DNA of 50,858 nucleotides from an uncultured Opitutia bacterium (GTDB lineage Bacteria > Verrucomicrobiota > Verrucomicrobiia > Opitutales > Opitutaceae). Below the pieces are notes generated by a model. It saw only the letters and a program-made list of their open reading frames with translations, made no database searches and was not told where the DNA came from. Every line of letters starts with the position of its first letter. The first letter of the stretch is position 1. Made by a program: the position numbers and the translations under genes. This document shows, in pieces, positions 7,671 through 19,442 of this stretch. The stretch is from positions 1 to 50,858 of the forward strand of contig CAIKHO010000016.1 in the NCBI GenBank assembly GCA_903827245.1, in the 5' to 3' direction.

Positions 7671-8013
7671 CCGCCGGCCGGCAGAGCAGGAACGGCCCGC
7701 AATAATTCTCCTATGAAGAGACTGTAGCGGCGGCAGGGAGACAGCCTCGTTATATCAATATCCCGTTGGTTTTGGACTTATGTCTTTGCAGGGTGGCCTA
7801 CTGGTATGAATTGGCCAGTAGGCTAAAGTACAAAACCTGGCGGACGTTGGTATTAGGCCGATTGTTGCCGTCAGTGACGGACTTTAAAAGGTGCGATGCC
7901 TCAGTCGGGACGACTCTTCTGACAGGTGGCACCGAGGTCACGAGGCTGGATTGAAGTAGAGGGCCCAACCCAGCCTCGTGACCTCGGCTGCTACGTTCGG
8001 CTGCGAGTCCGGC
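7671..8013. other. 343-bp gene-less stretch with hairpins
   Basis: No convincing gene is seen. The DNA is visibly less GC-rich than its flanks. It holds a perfect 9-bp hairpin (GCCTACTGG at 7796-7804 with CCAGTAGGC at 7815-7823), smaller stems near 7870 and 7905, and the 18-bp inverted repeat at 7932-7987. An open frame of 62 codons at 7766-7954 runs into that inverted repeat and looks accidental. Confidence 0.5.
7932..7987. repeat. 18-bp perfect inverted repeat (family B palindrome)
   Basis: CCGAGGTCACGAGGCTGG at 7932-7949 is perfectly complementary to 7970-7987, with a 20-base loop. The right arm continues as GCTGCTAC (7987-7994), a sequence also found at 27671-27678 (with one change) and 49782-49789. 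It lies just after the stop codon of pyruvate carboxylase on the minus strand. There is no U-run, so it is better described as a dispersed repeat than as a terminator. Confidence 0.85.
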
Positions 8014-11541
<3,528 letters not shown>

Positions 11542-12002
11542 TAACTGCGAAACGTGCGATTTAGGGGGATTCGGGCCGGAGGCAAAGGAGATTCGATGCC
11601 ACGGACAATATTCGATGGGCAAGCCGACGGGCGGAGACGGCGCCGTGCTGTTGTTCCCGCGATCGACCCGGAGGCCGAACAGTCTCCTGTTGCTTTTGCG
11701 GGTCGTGGTACCGTTTGAGATCAATTCCTCCAAGCCGGTTTCGCGCAGAGGCGCAAAGCCGCGGAGTATGGCGGGAGGTCGGGGTCGAAATTCGGAATTT
11801 CACCCCGAGGCACGAAGGACGCAGAAATCAATCATCGGCTAACGACTCCGTGTCCTCCGTGCCTCTGTGTGGAAATTGCACCACTGGCCTTTTGCGGTGC
11901 ATTTCGCCGGCAACGGAACAGCCTGCCATTCGTCAGGCCCAGACCCCACTTTGAATCAAGGCCCGCGACTTTTGCTGCCGGCGTGGGCCCAGCAACCTCC
12001 CC
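11542..12002. other. 461-bp gene-less stretch with dispersed-repeat sequence
   Basis: This divergent gap between pyc (-) and the lyase gene (+) carries no credible gene. At 11739-11758 lies TTTCGCGCAGAGGCGCAAAG, a repeat motif that recurs with changes at 15778. A 14-base inverted repeat with one mismatch lies at 11807-11820 (GAGGCACGAAGGAC) and 11852-11865. Promoters for both flanking genes must lie here, but no convincing boxes were picked out. Confidence 0.6.
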
Positions 12003-14795
12003 ATGACCAAAACTATTTTCCATCGTATCCTGATTGCCGCGGCACTCCCCGCCTTCCTGCTGCCGCTCGTCCGGGGTGATGTCGCCGTCAACTGGCTCGG
12101 GCAGAAAGCCCCGGCGGTGACGGGTGGCGTGAGTTTCGGCGTGCCGTTTGCCCGCGGGGCGATGCCGAAGAACCAATCCTTCACGTTGACGACGGCCGAC
12201 GGGAAAAGCCTGCCCGTCCAGACTTGGCCGCTCGCGTACTGGCCGGACGGTACGCTGAAATGGGAAGGGGTCGCCACGGTGGCCGGCCCGGATAACACCG
12301 GCGTTTTCACGGTCAAGCCGGGCCCATCGGCCGGGATGGAAGGCCAGCCGGTAGTGCGAGTGACCAACAGCGATACGACCTACGCGATCGACACGGGACG
12401 CATCCAGGTCCGCATTCCCAAGTGGGGATCGACGCTGATCGATTCGATCGTCATCGCCGGGCGCGAAGTGGCGCGCAAGGGCGAGCTGGTTTGCATCCTG
12501 CAGGACGGCCCGGACGCCGAGGCGGCCGACACCCCGGCGCCGCGCGAGAAATATGCGACCAAGGTCGTGAACGTCACGATGGAGCAGTCGGGCCCGGTGC
12601 GGGCGGTGGTGAAAATCGAGGGCGTGCATCGCGGCCTGAAGAGCAACCGGGAATGGCTGCCCTTCACTGTGCGGCTGTATTTTTACGCCGGGCAGGAGTC
12701 GATCCGGATGGTGCACACCGTCATCTACGACGGCGACCAGGAGAAGGATTTCATTCGCGGCCTCGGCGTCGTCTTTGCCGTGCCCATGCGCGAGGAGATT
12801 CAAAACCGCCACGTGCGCTTCTCTGGTGAGAACGACGGCCTGTGGGCCGAGCCGGTCCAGCCGATGAAGGGGCGCGACGGACGTTTCGTCGGCGATCCGC
12901 AGACCGGCGCGGATGTTTATCCCCTGCAGGCGGAGGGCAAACGCGTGCCCAATCGCGGACAGGTCAACGCGCGCAGCCAAGGCTGGCTGGCCGATTGGGC
13001 GGTGTGGGACGACTTCAAACTCGTGCAGCCGAATGCCGATGGCTTCACTGTGGTGAAGCGCACCAATCCCGCGAGCGTCTGGCTGCCCGCGGGCGGGGGC
13101 CATCGGGCCTCCGGGCTGGTTTTCGCGGGTGATGTGAGCGGAGGGCTCGCGGTCAGTTTGAAAAATTTCTGGCAGTCCTACCCGGCGTCGCTCGAGGTGC
13201 ACCACGCCGGCCGGGGCGAGGCCGAGCTCTATGTGTGGATGTGGTCGCCGGATGCGCCCGGCATGGACATGCGGCACTATGACACCCGCGCCCACGGGTT
13301 GCAGGCCGTGTACGAGGATGTGCAGCAGGGCCTGAGCACGGCGACGGGTGTGGCGCGCACCAGCGAGCTCATGCTTTTTCCGTCCGCGGCGGTGCCCTCG
13401 AAGGAGGACACTGCGAAGATGGCCCGGACCGGCGCGGAGCCCCCGGTGATGGTCTGCACGCCGCAAGCCCTCCACGAGGCCCAGGCCTTTGGCATCTGGG
13501 GCCTCGAGGATCGCTCGACGCCGGCCAAGCGCGCGATCGAGGAGCGGCTCGATGCCACGCTCAATTTCTACCTGACGCAGCCCGACCAGCGGCGCTGGTA
13601 TGGCTTCTGGGACTTCGGCGACGTCATGCACTCCTACGACAACGAGCGCCACGTCTGGCGCTACGACCTCGGCGGCATGGCGTGGGACAACTCCGAGCTC
13701 GGGACCGACATGTGGATCTGGTACAGCTTCCTGCACACCGGCCGCGCGGATGTGTTCCGCATGGCCGAGGCGATGTCGCGGCAGACCGGGGAGGTCTCTG
13801 TTTATCATCTGGGCCCGATGGCCGGGCTGGGTTCGCGGCATGCGGTTCGCCATTGGGGCGACGGCGCCAAGGAGGCCCGCATCAGCCAGGCCGGTTATCA
13901 CCGGTTCTATTATTACCTGACGACGGACGAGCGCACGGGCGACGTCATGCGCGACGTCCTCAACTCCGATTACAAGACCGTGCAGTTCGATCCCATGCGC
14001 GAGGCGCAGCCCATCACGGCGCGCGAGAAGGCGATCGCCCCGACCCGGGTGCGCCTGGGGCCCGACTGGCTGGCCTTCATCGGCAACTGGATGACCGAAT
14101 GGGAGCGCACCGGCGACACGAAGTGGCGCGACAAGATCCTCGCCGGTGTGGAGAGCATGTCCACGATGCCCCTCGGCATGCGCACCGGGCGCAACCTCGT
14201 GATGGGATACGATCCCGCGACGGGAAGACTCTACCAATTGGACGATCAGGCCGGCACCTACAATCTCGCCACCATCATGGGCGGCGCCGAAGTCGCATTC
14301 CAGGTCAGCCAGATGATCGACGATCCCCGCTGGGACAAACTCTGGCTCCAGTACTGCCGTCTCTACAGCGCGCCGAAGGAAATGATCATCCAGGACATGA
14401 AGACGGGGACCGAAGGAATGGACGGATCGTATGCGCGCGACGGTCGCCTGGCCGGGTGGGTTTATTACAAGACGGGCAACGAGGCTTTCAAGCAGGTGGC
14501 CTTGAATGCGCTTGAGGACCACGGCCGGGGCGGACGGGGAGGGGGCGGTGGCGCGCTCCGCCATGTGGAAGGACCCGCGGTACTCAACCCGGTGGACGAA
14601 GGGCTGGGCGGCACCAATGGCGCGGCGCAAAACGGATTGGAGACCATCACCATGCTGGGTTTTGTCGGCGCCTATCTGCCGGCTGAGCTTCCGCCGCCCC
14701 CCCCGTCAGCTGACGGTCGCGGTGGCCGTGGTGGCCAAGCAGGGCGAGGCGCCCGGGGCGGACCCCAGACGCCGCCACCCGCCGCAAAGGAGTGA
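12003..14795 (+). CDS. secreted PcRGLX/YetA-like protein, probable exo-rhamnogalacturonan lyase (PL26-like)
   Basis: The 930-residue product begins with a signal peptide (MTKTIFHRILIAAALPAFLLP). The mature N-terminus reads VNWLGQKAPAVTGGVSFGVPFARG and then WPLAYWPDGTLKWEGVA, the pattern of the RIFT-barrel domain of PcRGLX/YetA-like proteins. A central beta-sandwich and a C-terminal alpha-rich part (WYGFWDFGDVMHSYD, YDLGGMAWDNSELG) follow, as in PL26 exo-rhamnogalacturonan lyases, which cut pectin rhamnogalacturonan-I from the end. The last ~50 residues are Pro/Gly-rich and atypical. Activity is inferred from family resemblance, not from checked catalytic residues. It heads a carbohydrate cluster that includes a jelly-roll protein and a GH2 enzyme. 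Confidence 0.8.
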   Translation: MTKTIFHRILIAAALPAFLLPLVRGDVAVNWLGQKAPAVTGGVSFGVPFARGAMPKNQSFTLTTADGKSLPVQTWPLAYWPDGTLKWEGVATVAGPDNTGVFTVKPGPSAGMEGQPVVRVTNSDTTYAIDTGRIQVRIPKWGSTLIDSIVIAGREVARKGELVCILQDGPDAEAADTPAPREKYATKVVNVTMEQSGPVRAVVKIEGVHRGLKSNREWLPFTVRLYFYAGQESIRMVHTVIYDGDQEKDFIRGLGVVFAVPMREEIQNRHVRFSGENDGLWAEPVQPMKGRDGRFVGDPQTGADVYPLQAEGKRVPNRGQVNARSQGWLADWAVWDDFKLVQPNADGFTVVKRTNPASVWLPAGGGHRASGLVFAGDVSGGLAVSLKNFWQSYPASLEVHHAGRGEAELYVWMWSPDAPGMDMRHYDTRAHGLQAVYEDVQQGLSTATGVARTSELMLFPSAAVPSKEDTAKMARTGAEPPVMVCTPQALHEAQAFGIWGLEDRSTPAKRAIEERLDATLNFYLTQPDQRRWYGFWDFGDVMHSYDNERHVWRYDLGGMAWDNSELGTDMWIWYSFLHTGRADVFRMAEAMSRQTGEVSVYHLGPMAGLGSRHAVRHWGDGAKEARISQAGYHRFYYYLTTDERTGDVMRDVLNSDYKTVQFDPMREAQPITAREKAIAPTRVRLGPDWLAFIGNWMTEWERTGDTKWRDKILAGVESMSTMPLGMRTGRNLVMGYDPATGRLYQLDDQAGTYNLATIMGGAEVAFQVSQMIDDPRWDKLWLQYCRLYSAPKEMIIQDMKTGTEGMDGSYARDGRLAGWVYYKTGNEAFKQVALNALEDHGRGGRGGGGGALRHVEGPAVLNPVDEGLGGTNGAAQNGLETITMLGFVGAYLPAELPPPPPSADGRGGRGGQAGRGARGGPQTPPPAAKE

Positions 14796-14892
14796 TCATC
14801 CCTGCGGCAAGCCAGGGCGCAATGAGGCAAAGAAGGTATTTTGGAGTTCGGATTTTTGGCCTTTTCACTCCCCGTGCGGCGAACCGTGTTTA

Positions 14893-14924
14893 TTGGAGCA
14901 GCGACCGGGAGGTCGCTGCTCCAA
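14893..14924. repeat. perfect 14-bp hairpin with GGGA loop (family C palindrome)
   Basis: TTGGAGCAGCGACC (14893-14906) pairs perfectly with 14911-14924 around a GGGA loop. The central 16 bases GCGACCGGGAGGTCGC occur identically at 27622-27637. It lies in the 178-bp gap between the lyase gene and the jelly-roll gene. No U-run follows. Confidence 0.85.
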
Positions 14925-14973
14925 CACCGAACCATAAACAGGGTTTAAACATACATCCTGATATCAACTGACG

Positions 14974-15762
14974 ATGCCTCCGGTGTTTTCTTCAAATTGC
15001 AGCAGCCTGCTGACTGGCGCGCTTCTAACCGCCTTGATGGCCGCTGGGCCGCTGAGGGGATCGGATCCAAAGCCGGGCCCGAATGCTGCGCGCCCCATGT
15101 TTGTCGAAGACTTCGAGTCCGGCCGGATCGATCCAAACATCTGGTCGATTGACGCGACCGGCGGGAATGTCGTGGCCATTCAGACCGACAGGGCCGCGCA
15201 CGGCCGCTTTGCGCTCAAGGTGAGTTGCCCGGCGCCGGCCAACAAAACCTGGGCGTTTCTCAGCACCAGCCATCTCCCTGCCGCGCTGAAACAGCATCAG
15301 TTCGGCCGGGTCTACATGTACGTCACGCCCAAGCCGCCGGCCCGCCATACGATCTTCATCACGAGCGGCACACCAGGATTTCCCTTCAATACCTTCGAGG
15401 AGGTTGCGACGGCGAACGCCCGCTGGCAGCTCACCTGGGTCCGCCTGCGGCCGGCCGGGAACGAGGAGGATTATCATTCCGCCGGGTCCATCCCGCTCGA
15501 ACGCTGGTTTTGTCTGGAATGGGAATTCAACGACAATCCCAATCACGCCTCGATCTGGGTCGATGGAAAGCCGGTCTTTGACTCGGGCTTTGTCTCCAAG
15601 AGCAGCGGCGCGACAGCCAATCTGGTCGGCGGCTTCACGGACCTGGCGCTCGGTTTCCGCCTTTGGGGTGCGGCACCGGAGGCCTTTGATGTTTATTACG
15701 ACGACATCGCCGTCGACACCAAGCCGATCGGTCCGATCGAGACAAAGCCGCTGGAAAAGTAA
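14974..15762 (+). CDS. secreted jelly-roll (LamG/Cip1-like) carbohydrate-associated protein
   Basis: The 262-residue product has an N-terminal hydrophobic, Leu/Ala-rich segment consistent with a signal peptide. The mature part starts FVEDFESGRIDPNIWSID and contains HGRFALKVSCP, FGRVYMYVTPKPP, ERWFCLEWEFN and ASIWVDGKPVFDSG, ending with FDVYYDDIAVD. This is the strand pattern of concanavalin-like jelly rolls, close in style to Cip1-type and PL-associated domains. It may bind or cleave a polysaccharide, but catalytic residues were not identified. It follows the PL26-like gene on the same strand. Confidence 0.7.
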   Translation: MPPVFSSNCSSLLTGALLTALMAAGPLRGSDPKPGPNAARPMFVEDFESGRIDPNIWSIDATGGNVVAIQTDRAAHGRFALKVSCPAPANKTWAFLSTSHLPAALKQHQFGRVYMYVTPKPPARHTIFITSGTPGFPFNTFEEVATANARWQLTWVRLRPAGNEEDYHSAGSIPLERWFCLEWEFNDNPNHASIWVDGKPVFDSGFVSKSSGATANLVGGFTDLALGFRLWGAAPEAFDVYYDDIAVDTKPIGPIETKPLEK

Positions 15763-15777
15763 GACGGGGAAGAATTA

Positions 15778-15899
15778 TTTCGCGCAGAGGCACAGTGGCG
15801 CAGAGCCAACCGATCGGAAGATCCAATCGACGGTGATTGTCCGACCTGCAGCGATTGAATACGGGGTTCCCGACCCAGCGCCATTGCGTCTCTGCGCGA
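15778..15899. repeat. imperfect inverted repeat with CGCGCAGAGGC core (family D)
   Basis: The arm at 15781-15801 (CGCGCAGAGGCACAGTGGC and two more bases) matches the complement of 15878-15898 with 3 mismatches in 21. The first 13 bases of TTTCGCGCAGAGGC... also occur at 11739. It fills the gap before the DUF5107-TPR gene. Confidence 0.75.
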
Positions 15900-15946
15900 G
15901 ATCAATGGGAGGTTATCAAACGCACAACCGTGGTAAGGAGCGCTGA

Positions 15947-18900
15947 TTGACGCAACGTCGTGAATCTGGCGTGCTGCCGCTCCGCCCCATGCAAACACCG
16001 TCCGCCGTCCGCGTCTGGACCGAGGATCTGAACATCCCGACCTACCTCCCGTGCGAACCGGACAAAAACCCGATGTTCGTGGAGAAGCGGGTCTACCAGG
16101 GCAGCAGCGGCAAGGTCTATCCGCTGCCGTTCACCGACCGGATTGCGGGGCATAAAATCGATCGGCTGTGGCGCGGCATCTGGCTCGAAAACGATTTCAT
16201 CCGGGTGCTCGTTCTGCCGGAGATCGGCGGCCGCGTGCATATCCTGCAGGATAAAACCAACGACTATGATGCTATCTATCGCCAGGAGGTGATCAAGCCG
16301 GCTCTGGTCGGGCTCGCGGGTCCGTGGATCAGCGGCGGCATCGAGTTCAACTGGCCGCAGCATCACCGGCCGGCGACCTTCATGCCCGTCGATTGGAGCA
16401 TCGAGGAGCACGCGGACGGCTCCCGCACGGTCTGGTGCAGCGACCACGACCCGATGGCGCGGATGAAGGGCATGCACGGCATCTGTGTTCATCCCGGCAA
16501 GGCCTGGCTGGAGGTGAAGGTCCGAGCCTGCAACCGGACGCCGCTCATGCAGACGTTCCTATGGTGGGCCAACGTCGCGACGCGCGTCCATGAGGGCTAC
16601 CAGTCATTTTTCCCGCCGGACGTCCATGGCGTGGCCGACCATGCCAAGCGGGCGATGAGCGAGTACCCGCTCTGCCGCGGATCTTATTACGGCGTGGATT
16701 ACGGCCGGCGCGCGCGCGAGGGCGTGCCGGCAGACGAGCAGCCGACGCGTTATCGGCCGCTCGCGGGATGCGCGCCCAACGACCTGTCGTGGTACGCGAA
16801 CATTCCCACGCCCTGCTCGTACATGGCGATCGGCTCGCAGGAGGATTTCTTCGGCGGTTACGACCATCACCGTGAGGCGGGATTGATCCATGTCGCAGAC
16901 CACCACATAGCGCCGGGCAAGAAACAGTGGACGTGGGGCAACCACGCCTTCGGCTATGCATGGGATCGCAACCTCACGGATCCTGATCAGACGGGCGAAT
17001 GCGCGCCCTATATCGAGCTGATGGCGGGCGTCTTTACTGACAACCAACCGGATTTTTCGTTTCTGATGCCGGGAGAAACCAAGACGTGGAGCCAGCATTG
17101 GTATCCCATCCAGAAGATCGGCCCCGCGCAAAAGGCGAACCTCGAGGCGGCCCTCAGTCTGCGCGTGGCCAACGGCCGGGTGCGCGTGGGCGTGTCCGCG
17201 GCGGTGTGCCTGCATGCGGCGGTCGTCCGCCTCAAGGCGGGCAACCGGGCGCTGGGCGAGTGGAGCTGCGACCTCGCCCCGGGACTTCCCTTGGTGGCGG
17301 AGGTTGAGCTGCCGGCCCGAACGAGGGAAGGCAGCCTGCGCCTTTCGGTGAGTGCGAGTGATGGGCGAGAGATCATCGCGTATCAGCCGGCGCCGCCCCT
17401 AAGGACGCGCGACGCGGTACCGCCGCCGGCCACCGAGCCGACGCTGCCCAATGACGTTGCGACCAACGAGGAGCTTTATCTCACCGGCCTGCATCTCGAG
17501 CAGTACCGTCATGCCACACGCGCACCGGAGATCTACTGGCGCGAGGCGGTTCGCCGCGATCCCTCTGATTCCCGCTGCCTTAATGCGCTCGGTCGCTGGC
17601 ATCTCCGCCGCGGGGAGTTCGCGCTGGCGGAACGGCTTTTCCGCGCAGCCGTCACGCATCTCACCCGGCTCAATCCCAACCCCTTTGATGGCGAACCCAG
17701 CTACAACCTGGGCTTGGCGTTGCGCCACTTGGGCCGGGAGGACGAGGCCTATGGCGAATTATACAAGGCCGTCTGGAATCACGCCTGGCAGGCGGCCGGC
17801 TACCATGCGCTGGCTGAAATTGACTGCCGCCGGCACGACTGGAGCACGGCCCTTGACCATCTCGACCGGGCGTTGCGGGCGAATGCCGACAACATCCGGG
17901 CGCGCAATCTCCGGGCCCTCGTGTTGCGCCAGCTCGGGCGCGTTGTTGAAGCCGAGGCGCAGCTGCAGTCCGCCGTCGCACTCGACCCCCTCGACTGGTG
18001 GGCCCGTCATCTCCTTGCCGAACCGCTCTCCTGCGACACCCAGGTGCGGTTCGACCTTGCGCTGGACTATGCGCGCTCCGGCTTCTTCGCCGATGCACTG
18101 AAAGTCCTGGCGGACGCCCGACCGGAACCCGTCTCGGGCACGGCCCCGATGCTGGAGTATTACCGCGCCTGGCTTTGTCACCTATTGGGTGACAAAGCCA
18201 GCCGCCGTCGGCACCTCACGGCAGCCGCCAAGGCCGGTCCGGACTATTGTTTTCCGTCGCGGGCGGAGGAGATCGCGATCTTGAAGCAGGCCATGGCCGG
18301 GAACCCGCGGGATGCGCGGGCACCGTATTACCTGGGCAATCTCCTTTATGACCGGCGGCGGCACGCGGAGGCGATCCGGCTCTGGGAGAAATCCGCCCGG
18401 TGGGACGGGGCCTTTTCGATTGTCTGGCGGAATCTCGGGATCGGCTATTTCAACGTCGCGAAACAGCCGCGGAAGGCACGCGCGGCCTACGACCGGGCCG
18501 TGCGGGCGAATCCCGGCGATGCACGGCTGGTGTACGAGCGTGACCAGCTATGGAAACGCCTGGGCGTTTCGCCGGCGGTGCGGCTGAAGGAACTCGAGCG
18601 ACGGATTCCGCTCGTGAACCGGCGCGACGATCTTTCGCTCGAACTGTGCGCACTTTATAACCAGACCGGACAGCCGGCGAAGGCGCGGACGATCCTGTCC
18701 GCGCGCCAGTTCCAGCCTTGGGAAGGCGGGGAGGGCGTGGCACTAGCACAGCATGTGCGCACGCATCTCGCGCTGGGCCGGAGGGCGCTGCAGAGCGGTT
18801 CCGCCCCTGAGGCCCGCACCCTGTTCGAGCGCGCGCTGGGTTCGCCGGCGAACCTCGGCGAGGCCAGGCATCTGCTGGCGAACCAGAGCGACGTTCATTT

Positions 18901-19357
18901 CTGGCTCGGCGAGGCCGCTGCGGCGGCGGGAAACCGGGATGCCGCCCGGCGCCACTGGAAAGTTGCGGCGGCCTTCAAGGGCGATTTTCAAGCAATGCGG
19001 GTCCATGCTTTTTCCGAACTGACCTACGCTTCGGCCCTCGCGCTGGAGCGCCTGGGGCGGCGGGAGGCGTCGCGCAAACTATTGCGGGGGCTGCTGGCCT
19101 ACGCGCGGAAGCTGGCCCGGACACCCGCGAAGATCGACTACTTTGCCACGTCACTGCCCACGATGCTGGTGTTCGACGATGATCTGCAGCGACGGCAGAC
19201 TGTCACCTCAACTTTTCTGGAGGCACAGGCCAGGCTTGGGCTGGGCCAGCGCACGATGGCCGTGAAACTGTTGCGCCGGACGCTGCGGCTTGACCCGAGC
19301 CACGCCTTGGCGGCGGATTTGCTCGGTGGCTTTGGCAAAATCCGCGCCAAGCCTTGA
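15947..19357 (+). CDS. DUF5107 domain protein with tetratricopeptide repeats
   Basis: The 1136-residue product has an N-terminal DUF5107 region (~20-400) recognisable from DKNPMFVEKRVYQGSSGKVYP, IRVLVLPEIGGRVHILQDKTN, and GGIEFNWPQHHRP. The fold is mutarotase-like, so sugar binding or processing is plausible. From ~500 to the end it is a chain of TPR-like helical repeats (ARNLRALVLRQLGRVVEAEA, APYYLGNLLYDRRRHAEAIR). No signal peptide is evident, so it is probably cytoplasmic. The chosen start is a TTG with a good AAGGAG at 15934-15939, 7 bases ahead; an alternative ATG without such a site is at 15989. It sits between the jelly-roll and GH2 genes, which suggests a role in the same carbohydrate pathway. 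Confidence 0.88.
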   Translation: MTQRRESGVLPLRPMQTPSAVRVWTEDLNIPTYLPCEPDKNPMFVEKRVYQGSSGKVYPLPFTDRIAGHKIDRLWRGIWLENDFIRVLVLPEIGGRVHILQDKTNDYDAIYRQEVIKPALVGLAGPWISGGIEFNWPQHHRPATFMPVDWSIEEHADGSRTVWCSDHDPMARMKGMHGICVHPGKAWLEVKVRACNRTPLMQTFLWWANVATRVHEGYQSFFPPDVHGVADHAKRAMSEYPLCRGSYYGVDYGRRAREGVPADEQPTRYRPLAGCAPNDLSWYANIPTPCSYMAIGSQEDFFGGYDHHREAGLIHVADHHIAPGKKQWTWGNHAFGYAWDRNLTDPDQTGECAPYIELMAGVFTDNQPDFSFLMPGETKTWSQHWYPIQKIGPAQKANLEAALSLRVANGRVRVGVSAAVCLHAAVVRLKAGNRALGEWSCDLAPGLPLVAEVELPARTREGSLRLSVSASDGREIIAYQPAPPLRTRDAVPPPATEPTLPNDVATNEELYLTGLHLEQYRHATRAPEIYWREAVRRDPSDSRCLNALGRWHLRRGEFALAERLFRAAVTHLTRLNPNPFDGEPSYNLGLALRHLGREDEAYGELYKAVWNHAWQAAGYHALAEIDCRRHDWSTALDHLDRALRANADNIRARNLRALVLRQLGRVVEAEAQLQSAVALDPLDWWARHLLAEPLSCDTQVRFDLALDYARSGFFADALKVLADARPEPVSGTAPMLEYYRAWLCHLLGDKASRRRHLTAAAKAGPDYCFPSRAEEIAILKQAMAGNPRDARAPYYLGNLLYDRRRHAEAIRLWEKSARWDGAFSIVWRNLGIGYFNVAKQPRKARAAYDRAVRANPGDARLVYERDQLWKRLGVSPAVRLKELERRIPLVNRRDDLSLELCALYNQTGQPAKARTILSARQFQPWEGGEGVALAQHVRTHLALGRRALQSGSAPEARTLFERALGSPANLGEARHLLANQSDVHFWLGEAAAAAGNRDAARRHWKVAAAFKGDFQAMRVHAFSELTYASALALERLGRREASRKLLRGLLAYARKLARTPAKIDYFATSLPTMLVFDDDLQRRQTVTSTFLEAQARLGLGQRTMAVKLLRRTLRLDPSHALAADLLGGFGKIRAKP

Positions 19358-19442
19358 TGTTTTCATTTCCCATTCCTTTGTAGTCCCGGCTTGCGAGCGA
19401 GTCCCCGTGGAAGGCATGCTTTCAATCTCCAACCCCTCGATT

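Noticed and set aside
7766-7954. 62-codon open frame in the gap before pyc
   Set aside because: It contains the hairpin region and ends in the family B palindrome; composition is not protein-like and there is no ribosome site.
11832-14630. 932-codon frame opposite the lyase gene
   Set aside because: It is the complementary shadow of the PL26-like gene; residues are His/Arg/Gly-rich, typical of antisense frames.
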